From JANLTP01 sp031363055 (GTDB taxonomy: Bacteria; Pseudomonadota; Gammaproteobacteria; Burkholderiales; Burkholderiaceae_E): a DNA stretch of 39,183 bases. This document shows positions 23,519-31,558 of this stretch, piece by piece; the stretch's first letter is position 1, and each line of letters begins with the position of its first letter. Position numbers and translations under genes: made by a program. Where the stretch lies: assembly GCA_031363055.1 (NCBI GenBank), contig JANLTP010000098.1:1-39183 (forward strand), in the 5' to 3' direction. Under the pieces are notes generated by a model. That model was not told where the DNA came from, searched no databases, and saw only the letters and a list, made by a program, of their open reading frames with translations.

Positions 23519-23545
23519 ATAGTCGCGGCAATTTAACCAAGTGCG
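23506..23545. repeat. Perfect 15-bp inverted repeat with 10-base loop
   Basis: CGCACTTGGTTAAAT at 23506-23520 and ATTTAACCAAGTGCG at 23531-23545 are exact reverse complements around a 10-base spacer. It covers the end of the cupin gene and stops 13 bases before the ATPase start. There is no T-run after either arm. It could be an operator, an attenuator hairpin in the ATPase leader or a processing site. Confidence 0.75.
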
Positions 23546-23558
23546 ATAATATTGCCGA

Positions 23559-24689
23559 ATGAAGCGCTATCTGGAAGAGGTCGTATCTCGCGATCTCATG
23601 CAAAAAATGGTCTTTCTCACCGGGCCTCGCCAGGTCGGTAAGACAACCCTTGCGCGCCAGATGTTGGATCGCACCGCCGGCAGTCAGTATTTCAACTTCG
23701 ACGTCGCCTCGGATCGCGCCGCGATTAGCGCCCAGGCATGGAATCCCGCAGCCGGACTACTGGTTTTCGATGAACTTCACAAGATGCCGCGATGGAAGAG
23801 CTGGCTCAAAGGGGTCTACGACGGCAGACCAGAGCAACAGAAAATTTTGGTGACCGGCAGCGCACGGCTCGATTTCTTGAAGCGGGGCGGCGACTCCCTG
23901 GCCGGCCGCTATTTTGGTGTGCGCTTGCATCCGATATCGGTGGCCGAGTGGTGTAGTGCGCAAGGTGTTTCGAGTGCGCAGGCGCTGACGCATCTGTTGG
24001 AGCGCGGTGGTTTCCCCGAAGCGGCGCTGGCGCCGAACGGCATGGACAGTGATCGATGGCGACTCCAGTATCTGGATGGCCTGATCCGAGAAGACATTCT
24101 CGAGTTCTCGCGCCTGCACGAAGTCAACACGATGCGAGTTCTGGTTGATCTGCTGCGCGAACGAGTGGGTTCGCCTTTGTCGGTGGCGTCGTTAGCGCGA
24201 GACCTGAGTGCGTCGACAACAACGATCACTCGTTACCTGCAGATACTGGAGGCGCTGTTCGTCATTTTCACCGTCAAGCCCTGGCACAAAAATATCGCGA
24301 GGTCTCTGTTAAAGACCCCTAAAGTGTATTTCTACGATGCCGGTCTGGTGCGTGGCGACGAAGGTCGCCGCTTCGAGAATCTGGTCGCCAATCATCTGCT
24401 GAAATGGGTTCACTTTGAGCGCGATGTTCGTGGCCGGGAGATCGAGTTACATTATTTGCGAACGCGCGATGATGCGGAGGTGGACTTCACCTTGGTGGAC
24501 GCCGGAAAATCCACGCACCTGATTGAATGCAAGTTGAGTGGCAGCAACGTCCATCCGGCGCTGGCTCGATTCTCCAACGAGCAACCCGATGCAAAGGCGA
24601 TTCAACTGGTTCGCCACGGACGACAATCGGTCCATCATAAAGCGCTTACGATCGAACCTGCGGCAGCCTGGCTTGGCGGGCTGATCTGA
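23559..24689 (+). CDS. AAA_14/DUF4143 family ATPase
   Basis: This 376-residue protein has a Walker A (GPRQVGKTT, residues 22-30), a Walker B (LLVFDELHKM), the sensor-1 strand KILVTGSARLDF and the C-terminal DUF4143 nuclease-like domain with EIELHYLRTRDDAEVDF and LIECKLSG, which resembles a PD-(D/E)xK core (Asp, Glu, Lys). A winged-helix segment lies between (SVASLARDLSASTTTITRYL). These proteins occur in isolated, patchy, mobile genes and have no settled role. The gene converges on the dehydratase with 8 bases between, and the strong inverted repeat sits just ahead of it. Confidence 0.85.
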   Translation: MKRYLEEVVSRDLMQKMVFLTGPRQVGKTTLARQMLDRTAGSQYFNFDVASDRAAISAQAWNPAAGLLVFDELHKMPRWKSWLKGVYDGRPEQQKILVTGSARLDFLKRGGDSLAGRYFGVRLHPISVAEWCSAQGVSSAQALTHLLERGGFPEAALAPNGMDSDRWRLQYLDGLIREDILEFSRLHEVNTMRVLVDLLRERVGSPLSVASLARDLSASTTTITRYLQILEALFVIFTVKPWHKNIARSLLKTPKVYFYDAGLVRGDEGRRFENLVANHLLKWVHFERDVRGREIELHYLRTRDDAEVDFTLVDAGKSTHLIECKLSGSNVHPALARFSNEQPDAKAIQLVRHGRQSVHHKALTIEPAAAWLGGLI

Positions 24690-24697
24690 CCCCGCGC

Positions 24698-26581
24698 CTA
24701 GTGGTTATCGCGCGGCACGCCGAACGTGGCGTGAATTTTCTGATACTTGACCGCCGGCTTTAACACCATGCCGTTCGATAACTCATCAACCATGCCGCGC
24801 TGAATCTCCTGCCAGGGTGTCTGGCTCTTCGGATAACTGTAACCGCCCCTGGCCTTAAGTTCGGCATGTCGCTGTGCCAACTCAACGTCCGTGATCAAGA
24901 TATTCGCCGTGCGCTTTTTCAGATCGATTCGAACCCGATCGCCGGTCTTCAGAATGGCCAAGCCGCCACCAGTGGCCGCTTCGGGCGACGCATTCAGAAT
25001 GGACGGCGAACCGGAGGTGCCGGATTGCCGACCATCCCCAATGCAGGGCAAAGCGGTGATGCCTTTTTTGATCAGATACGCGGGCGGGCGCATGTTGACG
25101 ACCTCGGCCGCGCCGGGATAGCCGACCGGGCCAACGCCGCGAATAAATAAGACGGTCTGAGCGTCGATGTTCATTTTTGGATCATCGATTCGATGGTGAT
25201 AATCCTCGGGGCCATCGAACACAATCGCCGTGCCTTCGAAGGCCATCGGGTCGGCTGGATTCTCCAGGTAGCGTTGGCGAAACTCGGCCGTGATCACACT
25301 GGTTTTCATGATTGCCGAGTCGAACAGATTTCCCTTGATGTTCAGAAAGCCGGCCTGCTTTTGCATCGGCTTTTTAAACGGCAGAATCACCTTGCGATTG
25401 TCACTGAATTTACCTTCGCAATTTTCGGCCAAGGTTTTGCCATTGGCGGTGATTGCCGGTTTGATCTTGCCCTGGGCCACCAGTTCGGCAATGACGGCGG
25501 GCACGCCGCCAGCCCGATAAAAATCTTCGCCCAGATATTCACCGGCGGGCTGCAGGTTGACGATCAACGGCAAGTTATAGCCGTGCTTCTCCCAGTCGTC
25601 GTTATCGAGTTTGACACCAATGTGGCGCGCGATCGCGTTCACGTGTACTGGCGCGTTGGTCGAGCCGCCAATCGCGGAGTTCACCGCGATGGCATTCTCG
25701 AATGCGTTGCGCGTCAAAATGTCCGAAGGCTTCAGATCTTCCCAGACCATTGCAACGATTCGTTTGCCGGTCAGATACGCCATCTCCTGACGGTCGCGAT
25801 ACGGTGCCGGAATCGCTGCACTGCCCGGCAGGGTCATGCCCATGGCCTCGGCGAGTGAGTTCATGGTTGAGGCGGTGCCCATGGTGTTGCAGTGGCCTGT
25901 CGACGGTGCCGACGAGGCGACCAACTTGAGGAACTGCGGATAGTCGATTTCGCCGGCCGCCATCAGTTGGCGCGCTTTCCAGACGATGGTGCCCGAGCCG
26001 GTGCGCTCGCCCTTGAACCAGCCGTTGAGCATCGGTCCGGAGTTCAGCGCAATGGCGGGAATATCGACCGTCGCCGCCGCCATGATTTGCGCAGGCGTGG
26101 TCTTGTCGCAGCCGGTGGTCAGCACCACCCCATCAATCGGATAACCATAGAGCATTTCAACCAGCGACAGGTATTGCAGGTTGCGATCAAGTGCGGCGGT
26201 CGGGCGTTTGCAGGTTTCCTGGATCGGGTGAATCGGAAACTCCAGCACGATGCCGCCGGCGTCGCGCACGCCCTCGCGAATCCGTTCGGCCAGCACGATG
26301 TGATGCCGGTTACACGGCGAAATATCCGAGCCTGATTGAGCGATGCCAATGATCGGTCGGCCGGATTGCAATTCGTCGAACGACAAACCGTAGTTCATCG
26401 TGCGCTCGAGGTAAAGTGCAGTCATGTCGGCGTTGGCCGGGTTATCGAACCAGGCTTTCGAGCGCAGCTTGGCAGCGCTTATTTTCCTTCGGGGGGCGGT
26501 TTTGGCGTAGTTCGCTTTGCCGTCCTTTGTTTTGCGTTCGTTCGCTTGGTGGACGTTATTTTCAGCGGATGCTTTTGCCAT
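24698..26581 (-). CDS. IlvD/Edd family dehydratase (sugar-acid dehydratase type)
   Basis: The protein has 627 residues from the ATG at 26581. Fe-S cysteines are in SDISPCNRHHIVLAERIREG, TTGCDKTTPAQIMAAATVD and APSTGHCNTMGTASTMNSLA. The C-terminal IGDGRQSGTSGSPSILNASP is the family's substrate loop. The length is longer than ilvD (about 570-600) because of a Lys/Ala-rich N-terminal extension of about 35 residues. It removes water from a dihydroxy acid to give a 2-keto acid. Members resembling arabonate/xylonate dehydratases fit a sugar-acid role better than branched-chain synthesis. No partner gene lies next to it. Confidence 0.85.
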   Translation of the reverse strand: MAKASAENNVHQANERKTKDGKANYAKTAPRRKISAAKLRSKAWFDNPANADMTALYLERTMNYGLSFDELQSGRPIIGIAQSGSDISPCNRHHIVLAERIREGVRDAGGIVLEFPIHPIQETCKRPTAALDRNLQYLSLVEMLYGYPIDGVVLTTGCDKTTPAQIMAAATVDIPAIALNSGPMLNGWFKGERTGSGTIVWKARQLMAAGEIDYPQFLKLVASSAPSTGHCNTMGTASTMNSLAEAMGMTLPGSAAIPAPYRDRQEMAYLTGKRIVAMVWEDLKPSDILTRNAFENAIAVNSAIGGSTNAPVHVNAIARHIGVKLDNDDWEKHGYNLPLIVNLQPAGEYLGEDFYRAGGVPAVIAELVAQGKIKPAITANGKTLAENCEGKFSDNRKVILPFKKPMQKQAGFLNIKGNLFDSAIMKTSVITAEFRQRYLENPADPMAFEGTAIVFDGPEDYHHRIDDPKMNIDAQTVLFIRGVGPVGYPGAAEVVNMRPPAYLIKKGITALPCIGDGRQSGTSGSPSILNASPEAATGGGLAILKTGDRVRIDLKKRTANILITDVELAQRHAELKARGGYSYPKSQTPWQEIQRGMVDELSNGMVLKPAVKYQKIHATFGVPRDNH

Positions 26582-26705
26582 GGAATGTCTCTCAATGAAG
26601 CTTATGTGGGTGCAGCCGAAAAACATGCGGCGGTCGGACTGGTCGATACTGTAGCAGGCTCCCTCGAAAATGCCCCATGGATACGTGCGTGACCGACAAT
26701 CGGTT

Positions 26706-27740
26706 TTAGCGAGTCGGCCAATCCGTTCGTATTCGACTAATGAATTCCGCAGTCAAACGACCCAGCATCAAAAATCCTTCATTGGACAAATGTGACTCAT
26801 TGCCCGGGTAAAGATCACGACTTGCATTTCGTGCTGCTCGCAGCGGCGTGAACAAATCGGGTCCAAGCTGCTGGCGTTCGAGCGCTGACCAGAACGCTGC
26901 GTCGCCATCAAGATAAATGCTGGTCTTATCCGGCACGACCAGCCAGAGCACACGTACCCGCTCAATCCGTCGAGTCACGGCCGCGATTTCCTCAACCAGC
27001 GCCAGATCCAGTGGAAGTCTCAGTCGATCGTCTTGCAAAAACAAAGCTTGGTTGCAGGACCGGTGACTAAATAAAGCGCAACCGTCTGGCACTGCTGCGA
27101 CCCGAACCCCGTTACTTGCCCGCCAAGGTCGAAACACACAATCCCGACAGCAATTCAATCGAACAGCGTTTGCGATGGTGTTCAAGCCGACAAACAGGTC
27201 ACCATTCGGGTTAAGCCATTCAACGGGCGGCGAATTCTATGGCACCGAAACTGGACGATTGCGCTCTGGCCGCAAGGGCTGAATCGGACTCTCAAGGCAG
27301 TCCAGCGAGCCGGCTACACGTACCATCAGATCGCGCTGCACTGACGCGGCAATGATGAGGCTGTCTTGCCGCAAACCTTGTTTCATCAACCATTGAACTC
27401 GATCAACGCACAGGGCGTCGCCCACCTCACCCCAACTGACGGTATGTACTTTCCAGCCGAGCCGAACCAGTATCGACTGCCATCGCCGCTGATCCGAAAA
27501 CGAGTCACCGATCACCAGAACATCGGCCTGCGTCAGGGCAGTTGATTGCAGGCTGGCGGCATCGATTGGCGGTTGCTGGGCCAGCCAGCCAAACCTCGAT
27601 TCCGGCAACTGTCCAATGCGGGTCAAGTCGCCGTAGAACACGTTGACGTGCAGACTTGGCAACAAGGCCAGCAGTATTGCTGCGTAGACCAGTAGAAAGC
27701 CGAACACAAAGCGGCGCGATGCGACTGGGTTAGGCGTCAT
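26706..27740 (-). pseudogene. AlgJ/AlgX-like SGNH acetyltransferase partner, interrupted by one TAG
   Basis: A single minus-strand frame reads from 27740 to the TAA at 26706 and is broken only by a TAG at 27237-27239 (codon 168 of 345, counting both stops). The first half has one N-terminal membrane helix (RRFVFGFLLVYAAILLALLP) and the SGNH nucleophile block LVIGDSFSDQRRW. The second half keeps the distal catalytic segment GNESHLSNEGFLMLGR. The halves fit AlgJ/AlgX-like proteins that acylate exopolysaccharide with AlgI. The catalytic Ser and His lie on opposite sides of the stop, so a truncated product would be inactive. The gene follows the MBOAT gene by 34 bases. Confidence 0.75.
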
Positions 27741-27774
27741 GGGTGCACGATGAACAGCGAGGAGCCCCGAATAC

Positions 27775-29367
27775 TTAAAACTGAAAATACAGGAACGGAC
27801 TGTATTGACCCAGACGGCTCAGGCACCAGATAAACAGGCCAACCACTACCACAAGCTGCATCGGCATAAGCTTGCCGGCGAACATCGGCCGCATCAAATG
27901 CTCGGGCATCGTTGCGGCCGAGCCGTGAAAAGTTGCCGGTACATCCGAGCTTCGCTTAACCAGGCGCCGCTCGAAGTATTGGCGTAAGGGTCGCGCCAGA
28001 AACGCAATCAACATCGCCAACAACAACGTGCGCCAGAATTCACTGGCCGAGATTGGCAGACTGATCCAAGCCCATTTGTCGCCATCAAAACCGTTGAGGC
28101 CGAGCATTGCCTGAAAAATAGTTCCGGCGGTTGACAGGTTTTCGGCACGAAACAACACCCAGGTAAAGACAATACAAATGAAGGTCAGCGCCCAGCCCAG
28201 CAGGGAACAGGATCGGCTCGCCAAGGCGGAGTTCGAAACCGACCGCATGAACACACTGCTTTGAGACGCGCTGCTGCGTATCGCGCATCGCCAAAGGTGA
28301 TTGACGATCAGCAAAATGCCGTGCGCCGCGCCCCACAGCACAAAAGTCCAGCTCGCGCCGTGCCATAGCCCGCCGAGCAGCATGGTGACCAGAAGGTTCA
28401 GATGCCGGCGCCACGGCCCATGACGATTGCCACCGATGGGAATGTACAAGTAGTTGCGCAAGAAATTCGACAACGAAATGTGCCAACGTCGCCAGAATTC
28501 AATCATGCTGGTGGCCTGATACGGCGAACGGAAATTGACCGGGAGTGAAATTCCGAACAGCAGGGAAAGGCCGATTGCCATATCCGAGTATCCCGAAAAA
28601 TCGAAATATATTTGCAGGGTGTAAGCGAGCGCACCAACCCGGGCGATCGCAAAATTGGCTGGCTGGCCGGTTAGTACACCCGCAAAGAATGCGTCCGCAT
28701 ACGTACCGAGCGGATCAGCGATCAGCAGCTTCTTGCACAGGCCCATCACAAAGATAGCGATGCCCAATGCAATCTGATCAAAGTCCGGTCGATAAGTCTT
28801 GAGCGATCGAAACTGCGGCATCATCTGGGCATGATGCAATACTGGCCCGGCGATCAGATGCGGAAAATACGTTACAAACAACAGGTAGTGAGCAAAGCTG
28901 CGTTCGCGCACCTTGCCCTGCCAACAGTCAACCAGGAAGGCGATCTGTGTAAAGGTATAAAAGGAAATTCCAATCGGCAGAATCACCGATAGCGCCGTCC
29001 ATGGTTGAACACCCAATGCGCCTAAAGCAGCGTTGGCGTTATCGATAAAGAAATTGACGTATTTGAAGAACCCCAGCAGGGCCAGATTTAGCAGCACTGC
29101 CCAGGTTAATGCGACCCGCGGCGTCGCAGTGCGGCCAAGCCGGGAATGCTCGGCCTGAACACTCAATCGCATACCGACCCAATAGTTCAGGCAAATCGAG
29201 CCGAACAGCAGCGGTAACGCTGTAATGCTCCACCAGCCGTAAAAGAACAGCGAAGTCAGCCCAAGCCAAACGCCGGCCGCAGGCGGACTGTGCCGGCCAA
29301 TAAGGAAGTATCCCGCCAGTGCAACCGGCAGAAAAGCGAACAGAAATACCCAGGACTTAAACAGCAA
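27775..29367 (-). CDS. AlgI-like MBOAT O-acyltransferase
   Basis: The protein has 530 residues, and the start is TTG at 29367, where MLFKSWVFLFAFLPV matches the AlgI N-terminus. Ten or more membrane helices are present. The MBOAT core is SLSNFLRNYLYIPIGGNRHG followed by GGLWHGASWTFVLWGAAHG with the catalytic His. Such proteins move acetyl or other acyl groups across the inner membrane to an SGNH partner that decorates extracellular polysaccharide. The partner gene is the broken one directly downstream. No polysaccharide polymerase genes are in the window. Confidence 0.92.
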   Translation of the reverse strand: MLFKSWVFLFAFLPVALAGYFLIGRHSPPAAGVWLGLTSLFFYGWWSITALPLLFGSICLNYWVGMRLSVQAEHSRLGRTATPRVALTWAVLLNLALLGFFKYVNFFIDNANAALGALGVQPWTALSVILPIGISFYTFTQIAFLVDCWQGKVRERSFAHYLLFVTYFPHLIAGPVLHHAQMMPQFRSLKTYRPDFDQIALGIAIFVMGLCKKLLIADPLGTYADAFFAGVLTGQPANFAIARVGALAYTLQIYFDFSGYSDMAIGLSLLFGISLPVNFRSPYQATSMIEFWRRWHISLSNFLRNYLYIPIGGNRHGPWRRHLNLLVTMLLGGLWHGASWTFVLWGAAHGILLIVNHLWRCAIRSSASQSSVFMRSVSNSALASRSCSLLGWALTFICIVFTWVLFRAENLSTAGTIFQAMLGLNGFDGDKWAWISLPISASEFWRTLLLAMLIAFLARPLRQYFERRLVKRSSDVPATFHGSAATMPEHLMRPMFAGKLMPMQLVVVVGLFIWCLSRLGQYSPFLYFQF

Positions 29368-29542
29368 GATCGCGCCGTTGGCATGCTATTTGGCCGAGTC
29401 TAGCAAACGACATGAAATCGCCACGACGATCGATTCAAACCTGACTTTTACACGGCGGGACACTGGCTAGACACTGGCTTGACCGGCCACGCTGCAGGTC
29501 GTTATGATTAGGTTCTCCAGAAAAAGCCCAAGGTGGTGCACG

Positions 29543-30520
29543 TTGAGCGCAATCATATTCACACCGATTCGCAATAAAGTGTTTGGCGCCGTTGCCACAG
29601 GCGTTGCGCTACGCGACATTGATGACGCCAATTTCGCCACCCTCAAGACGGCCTTTCTGAAATTCGGATTCCTGGTTTTTCCGGGTCAATTTTTGACCGA
29701 CGAGGAAAACATCGCGTTCGGCAAACGGTTTGGTGATCTCGAATTCGGCGCGACACCGCTGGCCAATCAGGAGCGGCACAAGGACGGCTCCTTGGGCAAA
29801 ATCTTCGAGGTCAACTCCAAGCGGATGCGCTCGCACATCGGCAATGAGGGCTGGCACACCGACTCTACCTACAAGTCGTGCAGCAGCAAATGCGCCACGC
29901 TTTCGGCGATCGTTGTGCCCGACGAGGGTGGACAGACAGAGTTCGCTGACATGCGCGCAGCCTATGCAGCGCTTGAAGACAGCATGAAGGCCCGAATCGA
30001 AGGAATGAGTGCCTATCATTCAATTCAGTTCTCGCAGGCCAATGACCTGGGCGATTTTCCGCCGCAAGACGCGGCGACCAACTATCATGGGGAAGCGTAC
30101 CTGCGGCCGGTGGTCAAAACGCATCCCGAGACCGGCATCAAGAACCTCTTCGTAGCGCGCCACGCCTTCGGGATTCCAGGACTCGGGCGAATGGAGAGCC
30201 GCGCGCTCATCAAGAGCCTGATCGATTTCGCGGTCTCCGACGAGTCGCGGGTATACAGCCATCAATGGCAGGCCGGTGAGACGATCCTTTGGGACAATCG
30301 AGCGCTGCTGCATCGGGCAATGCCGTACGACTACTCAAAACCCCGAGTATTGATCGCGACCCGCATCGCAGGCGATCCGGCATCAGAACTCGCCTACTAC
30401 CCGTCCGATGCGCGCGCTCAAGCCGGGCGCGAGGTTCTGGCTGCAGAGCTTGTGCTGTTACGCCAGGAAACGGCGGGCAAAAGGTTTCATGAAGCAGTCG
30501 AGCCTGCGACAATTTCTTAG
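29543..30520 (+). CDS. TauD/TfdA family Fe(II)/2-oxoglutarate dioxygenase
   Basis: From the TTG at 29543, with AAGGTGG eight bases upstream, the protein has 325 residues; an ATG at 29504 would add 13. The iron site is WHTDSTY (His, Asp) and NRALLHRAMPYD (distal His), and the 2-oxoglutarate Arg is in PRVLIATRIAGD. TfdA-type enzymes hydroxylate a substrate and release CO2 and succinate. Candidate substrates include aryloxyacetates, sulfonates and other small acids, and none can be chosen here. It is divergent from the MBOAT gene; the gap 29368-29542 shows no gene. Confidence 0.9.
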   Translation: MSAIIFTPIRNKVFGAVATGVALRDIDDANFATLKTAFLKFGFLVFPGQFLTDEENIAFGKRFGDLEFGATPLANQERHKDGSLGKIFEVNSKRMRSHIGNEGWHTDSTYKSCSSKCATLSAIVVPDEGGQTEFADMRAAYAALEDSMKARIEGMSAYHSIQFSQANDLGDFPPQDAATNYHGEAYLRPVVKTHPETGIKNLFVARHAFGIPGLGRMESRALIKSLIDFAVSDESRVYSHQWQAGETILWDNRALLHRAMPYDYSKPRVLIATRIAGDPASELAYYPSDARAQAGREVLAAELVLLRQETAGKRFHEAVEPATIS

Positions 30521-30567
30521 GTGAGTTCGCTGTACTTGGCGCTAGACTTCTTGCCCTCTTTGCTGCG

Positions 30568-30870
30568 ATGAACATCCGGATTCAGGCACCGAACCTCGCG
30601 ATAGCGACGATGTGGGTAGACGAACTCGAGCGCCGGGGAATTGAATGCTCCGTTCAGCGACAGTTTTTGTCGGGCGTTGCCGGTGAAATTCCGCCGGATC
30701 AATGTTTGCCGGAAGTATGGATTCGACACCCGGCCCAAGAGGCCCTGGCGCGGGAACTGCTGCATGACCTGCAGCATATTCCGCAACTTAGGTGGCGCTG
30801 CCGCTGCGGTGAACAGATCGAGGGTGGCTTTGAGCAGTGCTGGAGTTGTTCGGAGCTGATGCCGCGCTGA
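30568..30870 (+). CDS. DUF2007 protein with C-terminal zinc ribbon
   Basis: The protein has 100 residues. Residues 1-70 match the putative signal-transducing DUF2007 fold (MNIRIQAPNLAIATMWVDEL, then VWIRHPAQEALARELL). A short zinc ribbon follows: WRCRCGEQIEGGFEQCWSC gives four cysteines. No function is known. It begins 47 bases after the dioxygenase gene. Confidence 0.75.
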   Translation: MNIRIQAPNLAIATMWVDELERRGIECSVQRQFLSGVAGEIPPDQCLPEVWIRHPAQEALARELLHDLQHIPQLRWRCRCGEQIEGGFEQCWSCSELMPR

Positions 30871-30927
30871 CGACCTAGTTAAACGCGGCGTTGCTTTTGC
30901 GGATCGTTGATCACTTGTTGATGACTT

Positions 30928-31542
30928 CTAGGGCCGCCCAAAGCGAGCCGCCAGTGCTGAGTCGATAGTAGGCACTAATTTGGGATCAGGCTCAAATCCA
31001 ATCGGCAGATAAAAAGCACGCTGCACGCCTAGCAACCGCTTTGAGGCTTCAAGTACCACGCGCTCGATCGGCATGCGCTGGTCAGGCTGAACAGTGGCTA
31101 CACAGCGCACCAAGGCGCTGATGGCCGAAGTCAACGGCCCGATCGCGGCGCGAATCGCCTCGAGCGGTACGCTTGCGTCTTCGCACATGGGCGCCGCCGC
31201 AACGACGGCGTGAGCCAGCCGTTGCTGTACCTCTGCCTGTACCTGTACCTGTACCTGTACCTCTACCTGTGTCGCTAGATGTAGCTGTGCGTGCACCTGC
31301 ACTTGCACCGGTAGCGGTTGCATTTGCGCGAGCAGACTTTTCGCGAGCTCGGTGTAGTGCCACAGCTCGTAGCGATCACTATCGGCTTGATACTGCAAGC
31401 GTTCGCGCAAAAATTGCAGGTAGCGCGACACCAAACGAAGCTGTTCGACAGCCAGTGGGTTGCTGGAGTCAACCGCTGGCGCAACCACTTCGTCGAGCGC
31501 CTTGATCGCTGCGAGTAAGCCGTTATCGGTGTGGTCTGCCAT
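30928..31542 (-). CDS. Small partner protein of the phosphotransferase (LvaB/DUF6285-like), with repeat expansion
   Basis: This 204-residue protein follows the phosphotransferase gene by 16 bases on the same strand. The N-terminal helical part (AVEQLRLVSRYLQFLRERL) resembles the small proteins encoded next to APH-type kinases. In levulinate catabolism LvaB is such a partner and is needed by LvaA. Residues of about 78-106 are made of Val-Gln/Glu-Gln repeats (VQVQVHAQLHLATQVEVQVQ) from a hexanucleotide array. The C-terminal half (SVPLEAIRAAIGPLTSAISA) looks helical and is not recognised. The role is inferred from position and size. Confidence 0.55.
   Translation of the reverse strand: MADHTDNGLLAAIKALDEVVAPAVDSSNPLAVEQLRLVSRYLQFLRERLQYQADSDRYELWHYTELAKSLLAQMQPLPVQVQVHAQLHLATQVEVQVQVQVQAEVQQRLAHAVVAAAPMCEDASVPLEAIRAAIGPLTSAISALVRCVATVQPDQRMPIERVVLEASKRLLGVQRAFYLPIGFEPDPKLVPTIDSALAARFGRP
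31225..31272. repeat. Hexanucleotide array CTGTAC, eight units
   Basis: The plus strand holds CTGTAC, CTCTGC, four perfect CTGTAC copies, CTCTAC and CTGTGT. A more degenerate set follows to 31308 (CTGTGC, GTGCAC, CTGCAC, TTGCAC). On the coding strand the unit reads Val-Gln. A change of whole units keeps the frame, so the effect is protein-length change rather than on/off switching. Confidence 0.85.
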
Positions 31543-31558
31543 TGTTCACCCTGTCAGA

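Noticed and set aside
23506..23545. Inverted repeat as an intrinsic terminator of the cupin gene
   Set aside because: No run of T follows either arm, and the right arm leads directly into the next gene.
25193..25858. Plus-strand frame of 221 codons inside the dehydratase
   Set aside because: It is antisense to the conserved IlvD/Edd core and has no domain of its own.
26692..26707. Small hairpin with TTTT as a terminator
   Set aside because: The stem has only five pairs, and no plus-strand gene ends just before it.
5758..27239. Three in-frame TAG codons (after hepT, at 7092 and at 27237) suggesting amber recoding
   Set aside because: TAG also ends normal genes here, for example at 193, 3497, 6366 and 7403, each at the expected family end, so a reassigned TAG is unlikely.
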